DNA of 64,000 nt, taken from positions 117,252,043 to 117,316,042 of the forward strand of contig CM043960.1 of the NCBI GenBank assembly GCA_014529385.2. The letters run 5' to 3'. The notes beneath the pieces are model-generated. The model made no database searches, had not been told where the DNA came from, and saw nothing but the letters and a program-made list of their open reading frames with translations. Below, piece after piece: positions 54,117 to 64,000 of the stretch (position 1 is the stretch's first letter; each line of letters begins with the position of its first letter). The position numbers and the translations under genes were made by a program. This DNA is from Adiantum capillus-veneris (taxonomy: Eukaryota; Streptophyta; Polypodiopsida; Polypodiales; Pteridaceae).

Positions 54117-57038
54117 ATGAATGCTCGCACAAAAACATTGCAACATGATACTCAACAATTTGATATGCCATACATTTCAAGGGAGTTGGAGGAAGTTCAC
54201 TTGTATGATCATACTTCAATGGATGAGAAAGAGCCGGATCACTATGGAAAGTTACTTTTACACATGTGTAATAGCACGGGTATGCTCATTGCCAATGGTG
54301 TATCTTTGTGGAGTGGAACTAATGGATTTACATGTAGGATACATAATGGGGATAGTGTGATTGACTATATGCTACTCTCTGAATCCATCATGTATCGCAT
54401 AAAGAGTTTTATGTTTGGTCAATGGACCCCGGAATCTGACCATCGCACCTTATGTATTGACCTTTCATGTGGAGAAGCAACTAAGCATGATAATCTCAGC
54501 CAAAGGAAAGAGAAGTTATCACTATGTATGGATTTCAAACGGGCACCAATGTACATTGAAATGGTTGAGCAAAAATTATGGATGACAAAGCTTCAATGTG
54601 ATGCACCATTGGAAACTAAATGGGAAGCTTTCAAGAAAGCTATTTGTTATTGTGTGGAAGAATGCTTTGCCATAAAGCATCTCCATGGTATCAACAAAGA
54701 TAGATCACACAAAAGGTGGTTTGATAAAGAATGTCAAGATGGTCGAAAGTCCTTGATAAAGCTTGATGCAACTATGGACAAAGACAACTATCAAAGTCAT
54801 TTGCATACATACAAGGCATTGATTCAAAAGAAGAGAAGAAGATGGGAAGTAAAGCAACAAGAATTTCAAGTCCAAGAAAAGGCACATGCATGTGGAAGAT
54901 TTTGGAGAAACTTGAGAGGCAAGCAGGTTGAGAATTTTGGTAACTTGAGTCTAGTGGATATGTACACACATTGTAGGCAATTATATGAGCAAGAAAATAC
55001 TGAAAACATGTCATTTTATGGTTCACTCCCATGTATGCCGTCTTTTTTTACTATTGAGGATATATGCGGTGGGCTTGAAAAGTTGGCCACTCGCAAAGCG
55101 GGAGATCTTCAAGGTATCAAGCCGGAGATGATCAAATGGACGGGAGATTTTACCCATGAGTGGATGTGTGATATGTTCAACCTTGCACTTCAACATGGTA
55201 TGCCTTATGATTGGAGTACTAATTGGGTTAAGCCTTTGCATAAAGGAGGGGATGTAAAGAATGTAAGCAACTACCGGACTATAATTATTGGGTCTCTTAT
55301 GGCAAAGTTGTTTGGGTGCATAATGGAGATGAAATTGAGTGATTGGGCTGAAGAGAATGGCAAGCGTGCAAAGGGACAAGCAGGTTTTCGTCGATGCCAT
55401 AGCACCATTGATCATCTTGTCACTCTTCGTGTTCTCATGGAGGAAAGTCGGTTCAAAGGCAAGCGATTGTATTATTGTTTTGTGGACTTTAAGAAAGCCT
55501 TTGATATGATTCCACGTAACAATTTGTGGAGAAGGATGGAAGAACTCCAAGTGCCAAGTGAGTTTATGCTTGCTGTTTCTCGGATCTATGAGAAGGTGAT
55601 TTGTCAATTGCGCATGGGAAGAGAAATTTCAGAAATTTTTGTAAGCACTATTGGGGTTAAACAAGGATGTCCATTGTCACCAACGCTCTTTGGTCTATGC
55701 ATCGATCAATTGGAACAAATGGTACTTGACTTTATGCAAGAAGAAGGCATTGAAGAGGTCACTATTTGCAATGCGGTAATCATGTTTTTGTTGTATGCAG
55801 ATGATGTAGTGCTTCTAGCACACACTTTAGAAGATGCACAAAAGCTTATGGTTGTCCTTGAGAACTTTTTCTTGCATAGTGGGCTGATTGTAAATGAATC
55901 CAAAACAAAGGTTATGCTTGTGAAAACCAATCATAAGGAGAAGCCATGCATTGTGTACAACAATGAGACACTTGAAGTTGTTGAGAGCTTTAAGTACCTT
56001 GGCCTTGAGGTTCCATCCAATCACAAGTGGCATGAATGTGCTATGCGTCGTTTGGAAGCGGAAAAGAGAGCATATTATGCATTTGAGAACATGTGTAATG
56101 CGGGAAACATCAAGTGTTGGGTTCTCAAGAAGTATCTTTTTGATGCATTGGTGACATCGGTTCTTCTTTATGGAGTTGAAGTGTGGGGCGGGAGCATCTC
56201 AAAGTCTACTTGGAAAGAGTTTGAGAATGTCCAAAAGTGTTTTCTTACAAACTTTCTCCAAGTTAAGACACAAACACCATATATGCTCCTACTTCTTGAG
56301 TCGGGATCTCTTCCAATTGAGGTTATGGGCATGGAAAGGGTTGTGGAGTACATGATAAAGATGCGTCAAAACCCCTCACATCGACTTCCTACAATTGCAT
56401 GGGAAGCAAGCAAAAAAGTTCAAAAGACACATAAAAGCAAGATCTTGAGCACGGGATGGATGCAAGACATAAAGAAGTGGTTTGGGAGATGGGATGCATT
56501 ACACTTTCTACATGATGCTTCAATTGACTCTCAAGTGAATGAAGCTTTTCTCCAACGCCAATGTATTATGGCTTGGGAGAAATCCGGTGGGTCACGCTTC
56601 ATACATTACACCACCCATATTGCCCCCAACTACAAAACCATGTTCTTCGCTGAGAGAGGAAACCGTACTCACACTTACATGCTTGAGCCTATTCCCTTGT
56701 CTGCGATACGCACTATCGCAGCGATTCGGCTTAGCTCCCATTTCCTTCGATGCAAGATAGGGCGTTGGGGAAATGGAGAAGAGTCAAATCGACTGTGCAC
56801 ATTATGCTCATTGCAAGTTCGAGAGTCTGAGTACCACACACTACTAGAGTTCTCAGCTTTTGGTCACATCCGAACTTGCTTCTCTCACATTTTCAGCCAT
56901 AACTTAGACCTACACACTTTCCTCTCCCAGCCAAAGTGTGGGCTCTCCATTGCGACTCTCATCACTACAATTTTGGAGCATCGAGAGTCACTCATCAGCC
57001 ATACACATACTACATCACATGTAACTTTGGTCCCATAG
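54117..57038 (+). CDS. LINE ORF2, reverse transcriptase and C-terminal region
   Basis: A 973-codon open frame. It begins in the endonuclease (GDMNART, then SDHRTLCID at about residue 110). RT follows at about 310-620 with motifs NWVKPLHKGGDVKNVSNYR, FVDFKKAFDMI, GVKQGCPLSPTLFGL and the catalytic LLYADDVVLLA (55,794-55,805), then FKYLGLEV. The C-terminal region includes TIAAIRLSSHFLRCKIGRWG and a CTLC...H zinc-type motif in which the last Cys appears lost. In the family this enzyme nicks target DNA and copies the RNA in place. Homologous to copy A ORF2. Confidence 0.92.
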   Translation: MNARTKTLQHDTQQFDMPYISRELEEVHLYDHTSMDEKEPDHYGKLLLHMCNSTGMLIANGVSLWSGTNGFTCRIHNGDSVIDYMLLSESIMYRIKSFMFGQWTPESDHRTLCIDLSCGEATKHDNLSQRKEKLSLCMDFKRAPMYIEMVEQKLWMTKLQCDAPLETKWEAFKKAICYCVEECFAIKHLHGINKDRSHKRWFDKECQDGRKSLIKLDATMDKDNYQSHLHTYKALIQKKRRRWEVKQQEFQVQEKAHACGRFWRNLRGKQVENFGNLSLVDMYTHCRQLYEQENTENMSFYGSLPCMPSFFTIEDICGGLEKLATRKAGDLQGIKPEMIKWTGDFTHEWMCDMFNLALQHGMPYDWSTNWVKPLHKGGDVKNVSNYRTIIIGSLMAKLFGCIMEMKLSDWAEENGKRAKGQAGFRRCHSTIDHLVTLRVLMEESRFKGKRLYYCFVDFKKAFDMIPRNNLWRRMEELQVPSEFMLAVSRIYEKVICQLRMGREISEIFVSTIGVKQGCPLSPTLFGLCIDQLEQMVLDFMQEEGIEEVTICNAVIMFLLYADDVVLLAHTLEDAQKLMVVLENFFLHSGLIVNESKTKVMLVKTNHKEKPCIVYNNETLEVVESFKYLGLEVPSNHKWHECAMRRLEAEKRAYYAFENMCNAGNIKCWVLKKYLFDALVTSVLLYGVEVWGGSISKSTWKEFENVQKCFLTNFLQVKTQTPYMLLLLESGSLPIEVMGMERVVEYMIKMRQNPSHRLPTIAWEASKKVQKTHKSKILSTGWMQDIKKWFGRWDALHFLHDASIDSQVNEAFLQRQCIMAWEKSGGSRFIHYTTHIAPNYKTMFFAERGNRTHTYMLEPIPLSAIRTIAAIRLSSHFLRCKIGRWGNGEESNRLCTLCSLQVRESEYHTLLEFSAFGHIRTCFSHIFSHNLDLHTFLSQPKCGLSIATLITTILEHRESLISHTHTTSHVTLVP

Positions 57039-57066
57039 GCCATATTTGGCCTCCGAGGATGATAAT

Positions 57067-57069
<3 letters not shown>

Positions 57070-57159
<90 letters not shown>
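57070..57159. repeat. (CT)n tail of LINE copy B, 90 bp
   Basis: A pure CT array immediately after GATGATAATAAAAT at the LINE 3' end, in place of poly(A). The ORF1-only LINE relic at 58.5 kb ends in the same way. Confidence 0.95.
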
Positions 57160-57160
<1 letters not shown>

Positions 57161-57162
<2 letters not shown>

Positions 57163-58517
57163 CCCTAGCTCTAGCCCGTTCCGCCCTGTGCAACCCATGT
57201 CCCCCCCCTAGGCAGGGATAGCCCTTGGGAGGGAATTAAGACCTTAGCCATGGCCCCCTTGCCTCATTTTGACAGGCCATTGCTGATGGTGCTCATTTAA
57301 GTGGTGCATTTCGACACACAGAGGGTGAGCAACAATTTGACACACGCAAGCCGAGCACTAATTCTATGGAGCACCTCAACATAGAGCCAGTTAGCACTTT
57401 GATTGTGCATCAATCCAAGCAGTTTTACAGCCGAGCGAGCATTTGTTGAGGATTACTACAAACTAATAGGGCTTACCACAAGCCCTTGATCTCACCACTC
57501 TGTTAGACAGAGTTTTGAGTAGCAACATTATCTCAAGCACCGATTTGGTCCAATAGGAGCAGCTTTCAGAAACCGCATTTGCAGTATCAATGGCTTCTTT
57601 CAGCACCCTTGTCTCGTGCAAGAGTTTTTTTGCGGTGGTAGCGGTGCGAAGGAAGGACCCCATTGCCCGCTAAGAAGCAAGGATCACAGCCCTTAAAGCT
57701 CAGATGCAAGAACTTATCGGGGAAATGAGCAACTCAAACAACGTTTACTCAAACTTGAGGATGCGCAGGAAGAGAGCAAAGCTCTGCTTGCAAAGGCCCA
57801 CGAAGCTGAAGCCTCCATCACTAAAACTGTTATGGGAGCTCATAAGGAATCCTGTGAAGTAACACACAAGAAGATTGATACCAAGAGATATGTGGTTTTA
57901 CAAGGATGCCGACTACAAGAATCTCTTGGCCTCAAGGTTAGAATAGGGGGGCTTCACCCATTGTGGTGCGTCGACGAGGAAATCCTCGAGGAAACAATCA
58001 CCAGGCTCAATGACATTCTTCAACCTATCCATATTAATCCGGAAGCAGTCTCTTGGATCAAAGACACACATAGGCATGTGCCACCTGAGCATTGCATACT
58101 CGCTTTCAAGGACAAAGACGAGCAGATGAAGCTGCTTCAACAATCTCGACTTCTCGAGGGAAAAAAGCTTTGGATCGCTGAATAAGTAACCACAAATCAA
58201 CTCAAGAATAAATCGAGCAAGCTCAAGAAGATGCATGAAGCACGGAAACAAGGTAAATGGGCAGTCTATCAAGGTGGTAAAGTGGTCATCCATGAGTTTT
58301 GGACTCTAGATTGGCTTCCCCATCACCTGACCCCCCTTAGGTTTTTCTATTTTTCTTTTGGTTTTTTTTTCCCCTATCAATGGTCCCTTAGACCTTAACT
58401 GATATGTATTCCATGCCCTCACTCAAAAGAAATTGATGCACTGGTTTGTTTTGGCCCAATAGGTCATATCTGAACTCTATGAACGATAAATCAATCTATC
58501 TCTCTCTCTCTCTCTCA
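57161..58517 (+). mobile_element. ORF1-only LINE derivative (HAL1-like) with (TC)n tail
   Basis: Upstream coding-like sequence (about 57,690-57,830) leads into an ORF1-type frame (57,832-58,185). A noncoding 3' part follows, ending CCAATAGGTCATATCTGAACT...ACGATAAATCAATC(TC)n at 58,517. This end resembles the LINE copy B end (CCATAGGCCATATTTGGCCT...ATGATAATAAAATC(TC)n). No endonuclease or RT lies between. It is similar in plan to mammalian half-LINEs, but the 5' end was not located. Confidence 0.5.
57832..58300 (+). pseudogene. LINE ORF1-like fragment
   Basis: The 117-codon frame ends with PEHCILAFKDKDEQMKLLQQ and LLEGKKLWIAE. After one in-frame stop at 58,183 it continues TTNQLKNKSSKLKKMHEARK and GKWAVYQGGKVVIHEF. 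A basic helix followed by (K/R)GKxxxxxGGKxxI is typical of ORF1 C-termini in L1/Tx1-type LINEs. I do not see detailed similarity to the ORF1 of copies A and B, so it would be a second LINE family. Confidence 0.5.
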
Positions 58518-60069
58518 AAGAGAAAGATATCATAATAATGAATAAATACTTTGTGTATAGACCAATAAAACATTTAGATTACAACTATGATCTTTGACCA
58601 CTACAAATTGATATCTTATTGTTGTATCTCCATGCATCCATCCTTTGAGATGAGCCTTCACTACACCCACAAGGAGAAGGATCTAGTTTTTACTTGCATC
58701 CATACAAAAACATTTAGTTAGAACTAGTTACGTTTGTGTATGTTGCACGTGTTGACAATGGAGCCAGTTGTCTTCCATGTCACACATGTAGACCTACTTT
58801 ATAGCTTACCCTGAGGATTGACCATTAGTTAAACTTTTAAGTAAATTAAACTCTCTTAGTGTAGAATCATATGTATCTCAATATTTACATAGTTTCCCAA
58901 AGAAATGATGTCAATGTCTACTACTAGTTATGATACAAATTACTATATATTTTTGGGCTAAAGACCAATATAGACCACTTGACCAAAATTGTACAACATC
59001 TCATTTGTAGTTTGATTAATATTTCAAAAAAATCAATTTATGTCATCTCTCAATGAGTCCCTCCATGGGAGGTTTATGACTTCATTATTAAAAATTGCAA
59101 GTATTTCATATATCAAAAACTAGCAATAGGTTGCATTATACTAATTCCTTTACCCATCCTTATAAAAATCTAGTAGCATCTCAATTGTAGATTCCAAAAA
59201 ATCAATAAATTATCCCAATTTATTATATGTCTACTTCTTATGTGTAGAAAAACGGATCCAAGGATTTAATTAAGACAAAAACCAGATTATATCAAGGGGT
59301 AGACCTTATCGAGACATTATCAAGGATTAATGTAGTAACATACAAAGAAACCAATGCTCATGTGCTTTTCAATAGGAAGATGAAAACCAAAAATTGAGAC
59401 ATAGTTTATCCATATTACGCACGCACGCACGCATGCACGCCGCACACACACACAAAAAAGATAAAGTCCATATATCAATGTTAGCTATATGTAAAGAGGA
59501 ACAAATCCATCCATTATAAACAACAAGACCAATATAAGTTCTCTCACTAAAAATAGGCAACATCCTGTTGGTAATTTGGACAATCATGCCCATTATTTTT
59601 TTGATGCTAAAAAGCTCCTAGTTAATTAATTTTGGTGCATTCACCATTTTCACATACAATTTGTTGTATCACATCTATATCTATTAAAGGATCCACCATG
59701 ACATAGCTTTTCATAAGATACCAGCTAGTCAATATTTTCCTACCATTCTACTCAGTGTTAGAAAAAAATTGGGGTCTAGTGTACTTTAACCGGCTGAAAT
59801 TATGAAATCTCGATTAGATTTTGAGCTTACCTTCAAGAAAACTGGCAAATTTACACAAGTTTTAGTGGTAGTACTGGCAAAAGTTTCGAATATTCTAGGT
59901 AGGTGCAAATTCACCTAATAGGTACTCCATTGTGAACATAAAGAGCTTTTGTTGTAGGCATTTAGATCCAAGCCGCGATATGGAAATTTCCAAAATGTAC
60001 CACGCCCGCTACTAGATGCATCTATGGTTCTTTTTTTTATTTTGAATGTATTCTGCACCCACATACTAA
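58518..60069. other. Noncoding stretch
   Basis: I see no gene or recognisable element. AT-rich sequence with a short CGCA/CACA repeat at 59,418-59,456. Confidence 0.5.
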
Positions 60070-60818
60070 CTCTACAATGAAAGACTCCAAGGTTCAACAG
60101 TGATGGACAACAACTTGCATCCAAAAAGATCCTAAGTAAAGTTAGCATCCTTGCTTGCATCCATATAACGAAGACAACATATTTGGTAGCTTTGAATACG
60201 TATTACAACTGTCAACAAACCTATCAATTGTTATCCATGTTCTACTTAAAACCTTTTTAACTTATACCTATTATCCATGTAGTGTTAAATATCATCAAGT
60301 ATCCATTCTCATAGTAATAAACCACAGATGAAAGTGACATATGTGTGTGTGTGTGTGTGTGTTATTGTTTTTAATGTACCCTTGTATCAAAATACTTATA
60401 CACAAAAGAACATAATAGTTCAAAAGATAGTTGGCTTTAGACAAGGACAATGATTAGCACACAAACAACTCAGTCTTTGATTCATTTTTGTACATCATAG
60501 TGAGAATGAGGTACCATTCTAGTGTTTTGTATATAAGATATTCAAGAACAACTTATTCTAAAGTAAAAGAGGCCAGGTTTGACAATGATGGACATTAGCA
60601 AAGCCAAAAAGATCCTAAGTCAAGATGGAGTCCTCACCTCCATACATACACACAAAACAAAATTTTATTAGCTTTGAATACATATATTAGGTTTCAACAA
60701 ACCTATCAATTGTTACCCATGTCCTACTTAAAAGTTTTTTAACTTATACCTACCATCCATGTAGTGTTAAATATCAGCAAGTATCCATTCTCAGAATAGT
60801 AAGCCACACATGAAAGTG

Positions 60819-60858
<40 letters not shown>

Positions 60859-60918
60859 TTCTGTGTTTTTTTGTGTGTGTGTGTGTGTGTGTATGTGTCT
60901 GTGTGCGGTCTCCCTAAT

Positions 60919-61119
60919 CTAGGCACCATACTCAACGATTTAGCAGCAAGCCCATTGAGTATGGGCCCACTACCTCATCAAGTTGATGAGAATAGAATAG
61001 TCATGTTTGAAGCCAAAGAGCTGTATCATATCAAAAAATCCATGAGTCTCATTGGAGCTACAACTGAAAATATTAACAGAGAGGATACTAATCCAATCGG
61101 AATTTTTAGGATTTATTAG
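60919..61119 (+). other. Short ORF in tandem unit 2 (coding status doubtful)
   Basis: A 66-codon segment plus stop starting LGTILND and ending FRIY, preceded by a (TG)n tract. It aligns without gaps to 61,934-62,134. By hand count 31 of 201 bases differ, about 28 of them amino-acid changing, so there is no sign of purifying selection. No domain recognised. A decayed exon duplicated with the array is possible. Confidence 0.3.
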
Positions 61120-61865
61120 TCGATAGAGAATAGTATGGATTTCGTCCATAGTCAATTGTAGAAGTTTTTCATGCTTTCACCAGTTTCTATGCATAGTCCT
61201 TAGATGAACCGTCCATCCAAGAGTAATTTGTTTATAGGTAAAATGTTCCTGAAATCATAAGAATCAAAATAATTACACAAGGTTAAATAATTTTAGATTA
61301 ACCTGCAACCTAAAACCAACAAAGTCAAAGACTACAATAGTTGTGAGGATGAATCCGATCGTAGTTCCATCAAAGCCTATAGACAAAAATATCCAAAGCC
61401 AGTGTCCTGGTTTCCGAGGTTTTTGGGAGAACCTTGTGTTTAGGACATTTTAGACTTATACTTCAACGCAAAATAACATAACAATCAAAAAACAGTTAGC
61501 TTTAGACAAAGGATAATAGTTAGCACAAAAACAACTTAGTCTTTGATTCATTTTTGTATATCATAGTGAGAATGAGGTATCATTCTAGTGTTTTGTATAT
61601 AAGAAAGTAAAAACCAACTTATCGTAAAGTAAAAGAGGCTTGGTTCAACAGTGATGGATAGCAACAAAGCCAAAAAGATCCTATTGTATCCATATAAACA
61701 AGATAAAAAATTGGTCAGCCTTGAATACATATTACAGGTGTCAATGAACCTATCAATTGTTATCTTTATCATGCTTAAAGCCTTTTTAACTTATACCTAC
61801 CATCCATGTAGCTTTAAATATCAGCAAGTATCCATTCTCAGAATAATAAGCCATACATAAAAGCG

Positions 61866-61908
<43 letters not shown>

Positions 61909-61933
61909 TGTGTGCACGTGCTCCGGATCTAGC

Positions 61934-62134
61934 CTAGGCACCATACTTAATGAGTCGACAGTAGGCCCATTGAGTATGGACCTACTGCCTCGTCAAGTTG
62001 ATGAGACTAGAATAGTCAAGTTTGAAGCCAAAGAGATGTATCATATCAAAAAATCCATGAGTCTCACTGGAGCTATAAGTGACAATGTTAACAGAGAGAA
62101 TTATACGCCAGTCAGAGTTTTAAGGCTTTGTTAG
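61934..62134 (+). other. Short ORF in tandem unit 3 (coding status doubtful)
   Basis: The counterpart of 60,919-61,119, also 66 codons plus stop (LGTILNEST...VLRLC). A shared core FEAKE(L/M)YHIKKSMSL is the best conserved part. An acceptor-like GATCTAG lies just upstream. Function unknown. Confidence 0.3.
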
Positions 62135-62970
62135 TAAGTAGACAATTGTATGGATGCCGTTCATAGTCAGTCATATAATTTTTCCATGCTTTAACCAGTT
62201 TCTATGGATAGTCCTCAAATAAATTGTCCATCTAAGAGTAGTTTTTTCCTACGTAAAATGTTCATGAAATCATAAGAATCAAATAATTACACAAGGGTAA
62301 GTAATTTTGGATTAGCTCGCAACCTAAAACCAGTAGAATCAAAGATTACAATAGCTTTGAAAAAGAATCTGATATATAGACAAGGAAAGACCAACTAACA
62401 CCTATCAACCTAATAAGTAATTATAGATAGTGGGTCCATCAAAGCCTATAGACAAAAATATTCAAAGCTAGCATCCTGGTTTCCCACATTTTTGGGAGAT
62501 CCTTGTGTTTACGACATGTGTGTTGCAGTTTTAGACTTATACACAAAAGAACATAGCAGTTCAAAGGACTAGACAAAGGACAATGATTAGCACAAAAACA
62601 ACTCAATCTTTGATTCATTTTTGTACACCATAGTGAGAATGAGGTATCACTCTAGTGTTTTGTACATAAGGTAGTCAAGGAAAACTTATTCTGAAGTGAA
62701 AGAGGCTAGGCTCAATAGTGATGGAAAAGATCTTACTCAAAAAAATCATAAGTAAAGATAAAGTCCTCACATGCATCCATATATACAAAACAACAGATTC
62801 ATTAGCCTTGAATACGTATTACATGTGTCAACAAACCTATCAATTGTTATCCATGTACTACTTAAGACCATTTTAATTTATACCTACCATCTATGTAGTG
62901 TTAAATATCAACAAGTATCTTTTCTCAGAATAGTAAGCCATAGATGAAAGTGACATGTGTGTGTGTTGGG

Positions 62971-63218
62971 GGGGGGGCAATGTAGACAACACCTTGCAAG
63001 ATGAACAAAGGTATTGAGTAGGGAGATGACACAGATGGGCTACAGATAATGAACGACCGCCAATAAGGCTAGCGAAGAATAAATCATGAGGGGATGTTGT
63101 GCGAGACTAACCCCCAGATGGATACATATTTAGAAAGAGACAGAGCAAGATATAGAATATTGCATCCGCTAAAGTGCAGAATAAATAGTGAAGGTTCTTT
63201 CATTGAAAGGGATGAGCT

Positions 63219-63290
<72 letters not shown>

Positions 63291-64000
63291 CTCAATCAAG
63301 GATTTGAGTGTCTTATGAGCACCCAAATTTGGCATGTATGAGCACCATCTAATAGCTCACATTAATGGATACCATTTGCCTATCACTGTAATGGATGATT
63401 ATGTGACGAGATGGGTCATCAAAAGAAAAAGTTGGTAGCCTCTTAGGAGTCTTCCAATGGTGGGTAATAGGGAAGGATCCCTTGTGGGCAACACAAGGTC
63501 AAATTAGGAGGCATACAAGCAGGGATGTAGTATTACATAAGGATATGTGGGGGCATGTGTGTGTGTTTGAAGCAAAGCATGTGTGTGTGTGTGTGTGTGT
63601 GTGAAGCAAAGCATGCTAAGGGTGTTATAAGCCAATACATCACGAACTCATGTGGTACGGATTAAATCCAAAAAATCCAACATTGGGATGTGTGGAGTAG
63701 ATGTGTGACGGAGATCAACCTAGGGTGAGAGCAAGATTGTAAATAGAAGGACCTTATTGCTTCGCCAAGACTATAGTTAGATCACATGTGAGCACCTCGA
63801 CAAGTGACTAGCATGAGTACAAAGAGAAATGGTGGGGTTAGTTAATGAGAGACAAGTGGCATTGCATATGCTTCAAGAGCAGGGTTCACCCTAAAAAATT
63901 AAATTTTTAACCAAAGAGAAAAAGGGCGCGCTTAAGACTCTTCCCTTTTTCTCCTCAAAATTTGAAGTATTTTTTAGTTTAAATGTGTGTGTGCGCGCGT
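62971..64000. other. Noncoding stretch with (GA)n and (TG)n arrays
   Basis: I see no gene. It contains a G run at about 62,969-62,977, a 71-bp (GA)n array (63,219-63,289), and two copies of TGTGTG-flanked GAAGCAAAGCATG (about 63,569 and 63,603) around a (TG)n tract. The window ends in GTGTGCGCGCGT. Confidence 0.6.
63219..63289. repeat. (GA)n microsatellite, 71 bp
   Basis: A pure GA array. Repetitive ORFs on both strands across it are artefacts. Confidence 0.96.

Larger units (their letters stand above)
52613..57160 (+). mobile_element. LINE (non-LTR retrotransposon), copy B, full length
   Basis: The order is 5' UTR (52,613-52,796), ORF1, ORF2 (53,641-57,038), and a 3' UTR of about 30 bp passing into a 90-bp (CT)n tail (57,070-57,159). 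It is 5'-coterminal with copy A. It is inserted in the 3' LTR of the LARD-like element. ORF1 carries an internal inversion and the endonuclease part of ORF2 has a stop and a 1-bp deletion, but RT to C-terminus is open over 973 codons. I found no convincing target-site duplication. Confidence 0.93.
60070..62970. repeat. Tandem array of diverged repeats, about 1.05-kb unit
   Basis: Anchor sequence AAAGTGACAT followed by (TG)n occurs at about 60,331, 60,813, 61,861 and 62,947. Spacings are about 0.48, 1.05 and 1.09 kb. Around it, shared blocks such as ACCTATCAATTGTTA, ATGTAGTGTTAAATATCA and GAATGAGGTA recur in order. The first complete unit lacks about 0.56 kb present in the next two, and partial units flank the array. 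Units differ by roughly 10-15 percent by eye. No transposon signature was recognised. Confidence 0.85.

Noticed and set aside
57161-57420. 3' continuation of the LARD-like LTR after LINE copy B
   Set aside because: The sequence does not match the expected remaining part of the 5' LTR (50,560-50,687), so the LTR remainder was probably deleted or lies elsewhere.

Overview
The window is nuclear plant DNA made almost entirely of transposable elements. There is no bacterial-type operon, no rRNA or tRNA gene that I can see, and no complete host gene. It holds Ty3/gypsy, Ty1/copia and LINE protein domains, plant-style primer-binding sites complementary to initiator tRNA-Met, a CACTA-type terminus, MITEs, and a very high load of (GA)n, (TG)n and (TG)n(AG)n microsatellites. 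A fern or other large-genome land plant is plausible, but species assignment is a low-confidence inference.

Layout from left to right. 1-2583 (minus): 5' half of a LINE (copy A) running off the left edge. 2.9-6.5 kb (minus): LTR remnant and a gag-protease fragment. 6.5-14.5 kb (minus): a decayed chromovirus-like gypsy element (family A, copy 1). Its 3' LTR is interrupted at 7116-9073 by a small complete LTR element that carries a fragment of a host LysM-domain gene. 14.5-20.55 kb (plus): 5' part of another LTR element, with LTR, PBS, a long strand-biased leader and a gag-like region. 20.555-30.437 kb (plus): a nearly complete gypsy element of a different RT lineage, with 2.1-kb and 1.8-kb LTRs and a MITE inside the 5' LTR. 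30.54 kb (minus): a SINE with target-site duplication. 32.3-34.5 kb (plus): a complete gag-only copia element. 34.5-38.3 kb: AT-rich, microsatellite-rich DNA.

38.3-40.6 kb is the most gene-like stretch. It has a CACTA end with TAGCGACG subterminal repeats, a short reading frame behind a plausible splice acceptor, a 340-bp nested inverted repeat, an isolated heavy-metal-associated (HMA) domain exon, and an unidentified exon-like ORF. 40.6-46.95 kb (plus): gypsy family A copy 2 with its 3' LTR. 47-49.9 kb: noncoding, with a 139-bp tandem duplication. 49.9-52.6 kb: a non-coding LTR element (LARD-like) with a foldback MITE in its 5' LTR; its 3' LTR is cut by LINE copy B (52,613-57,160, plus). 57.2-58.5 kb: an ORF1-only LINE derivative with the same kind of (TC)n tail. 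60-63 kb: an approximately 1.05-kb tandem repeat.

Most coding regions are pseudogenes with stops and frameshifts. LINE copy A is the least damaged. The copies serve as references for each other: LTR pairs and paralogous copies show empty sites for the LysM-bearing element, the two MITEs and an RT deletion. The main points for follow-up are the LysM gene capture, the single in-frame TAG between LINE ORF1 and ORF2, the internal inversion in LINE copy B, the nested hairpin at 39.3-39.7 kb, and the gag-only copia element.
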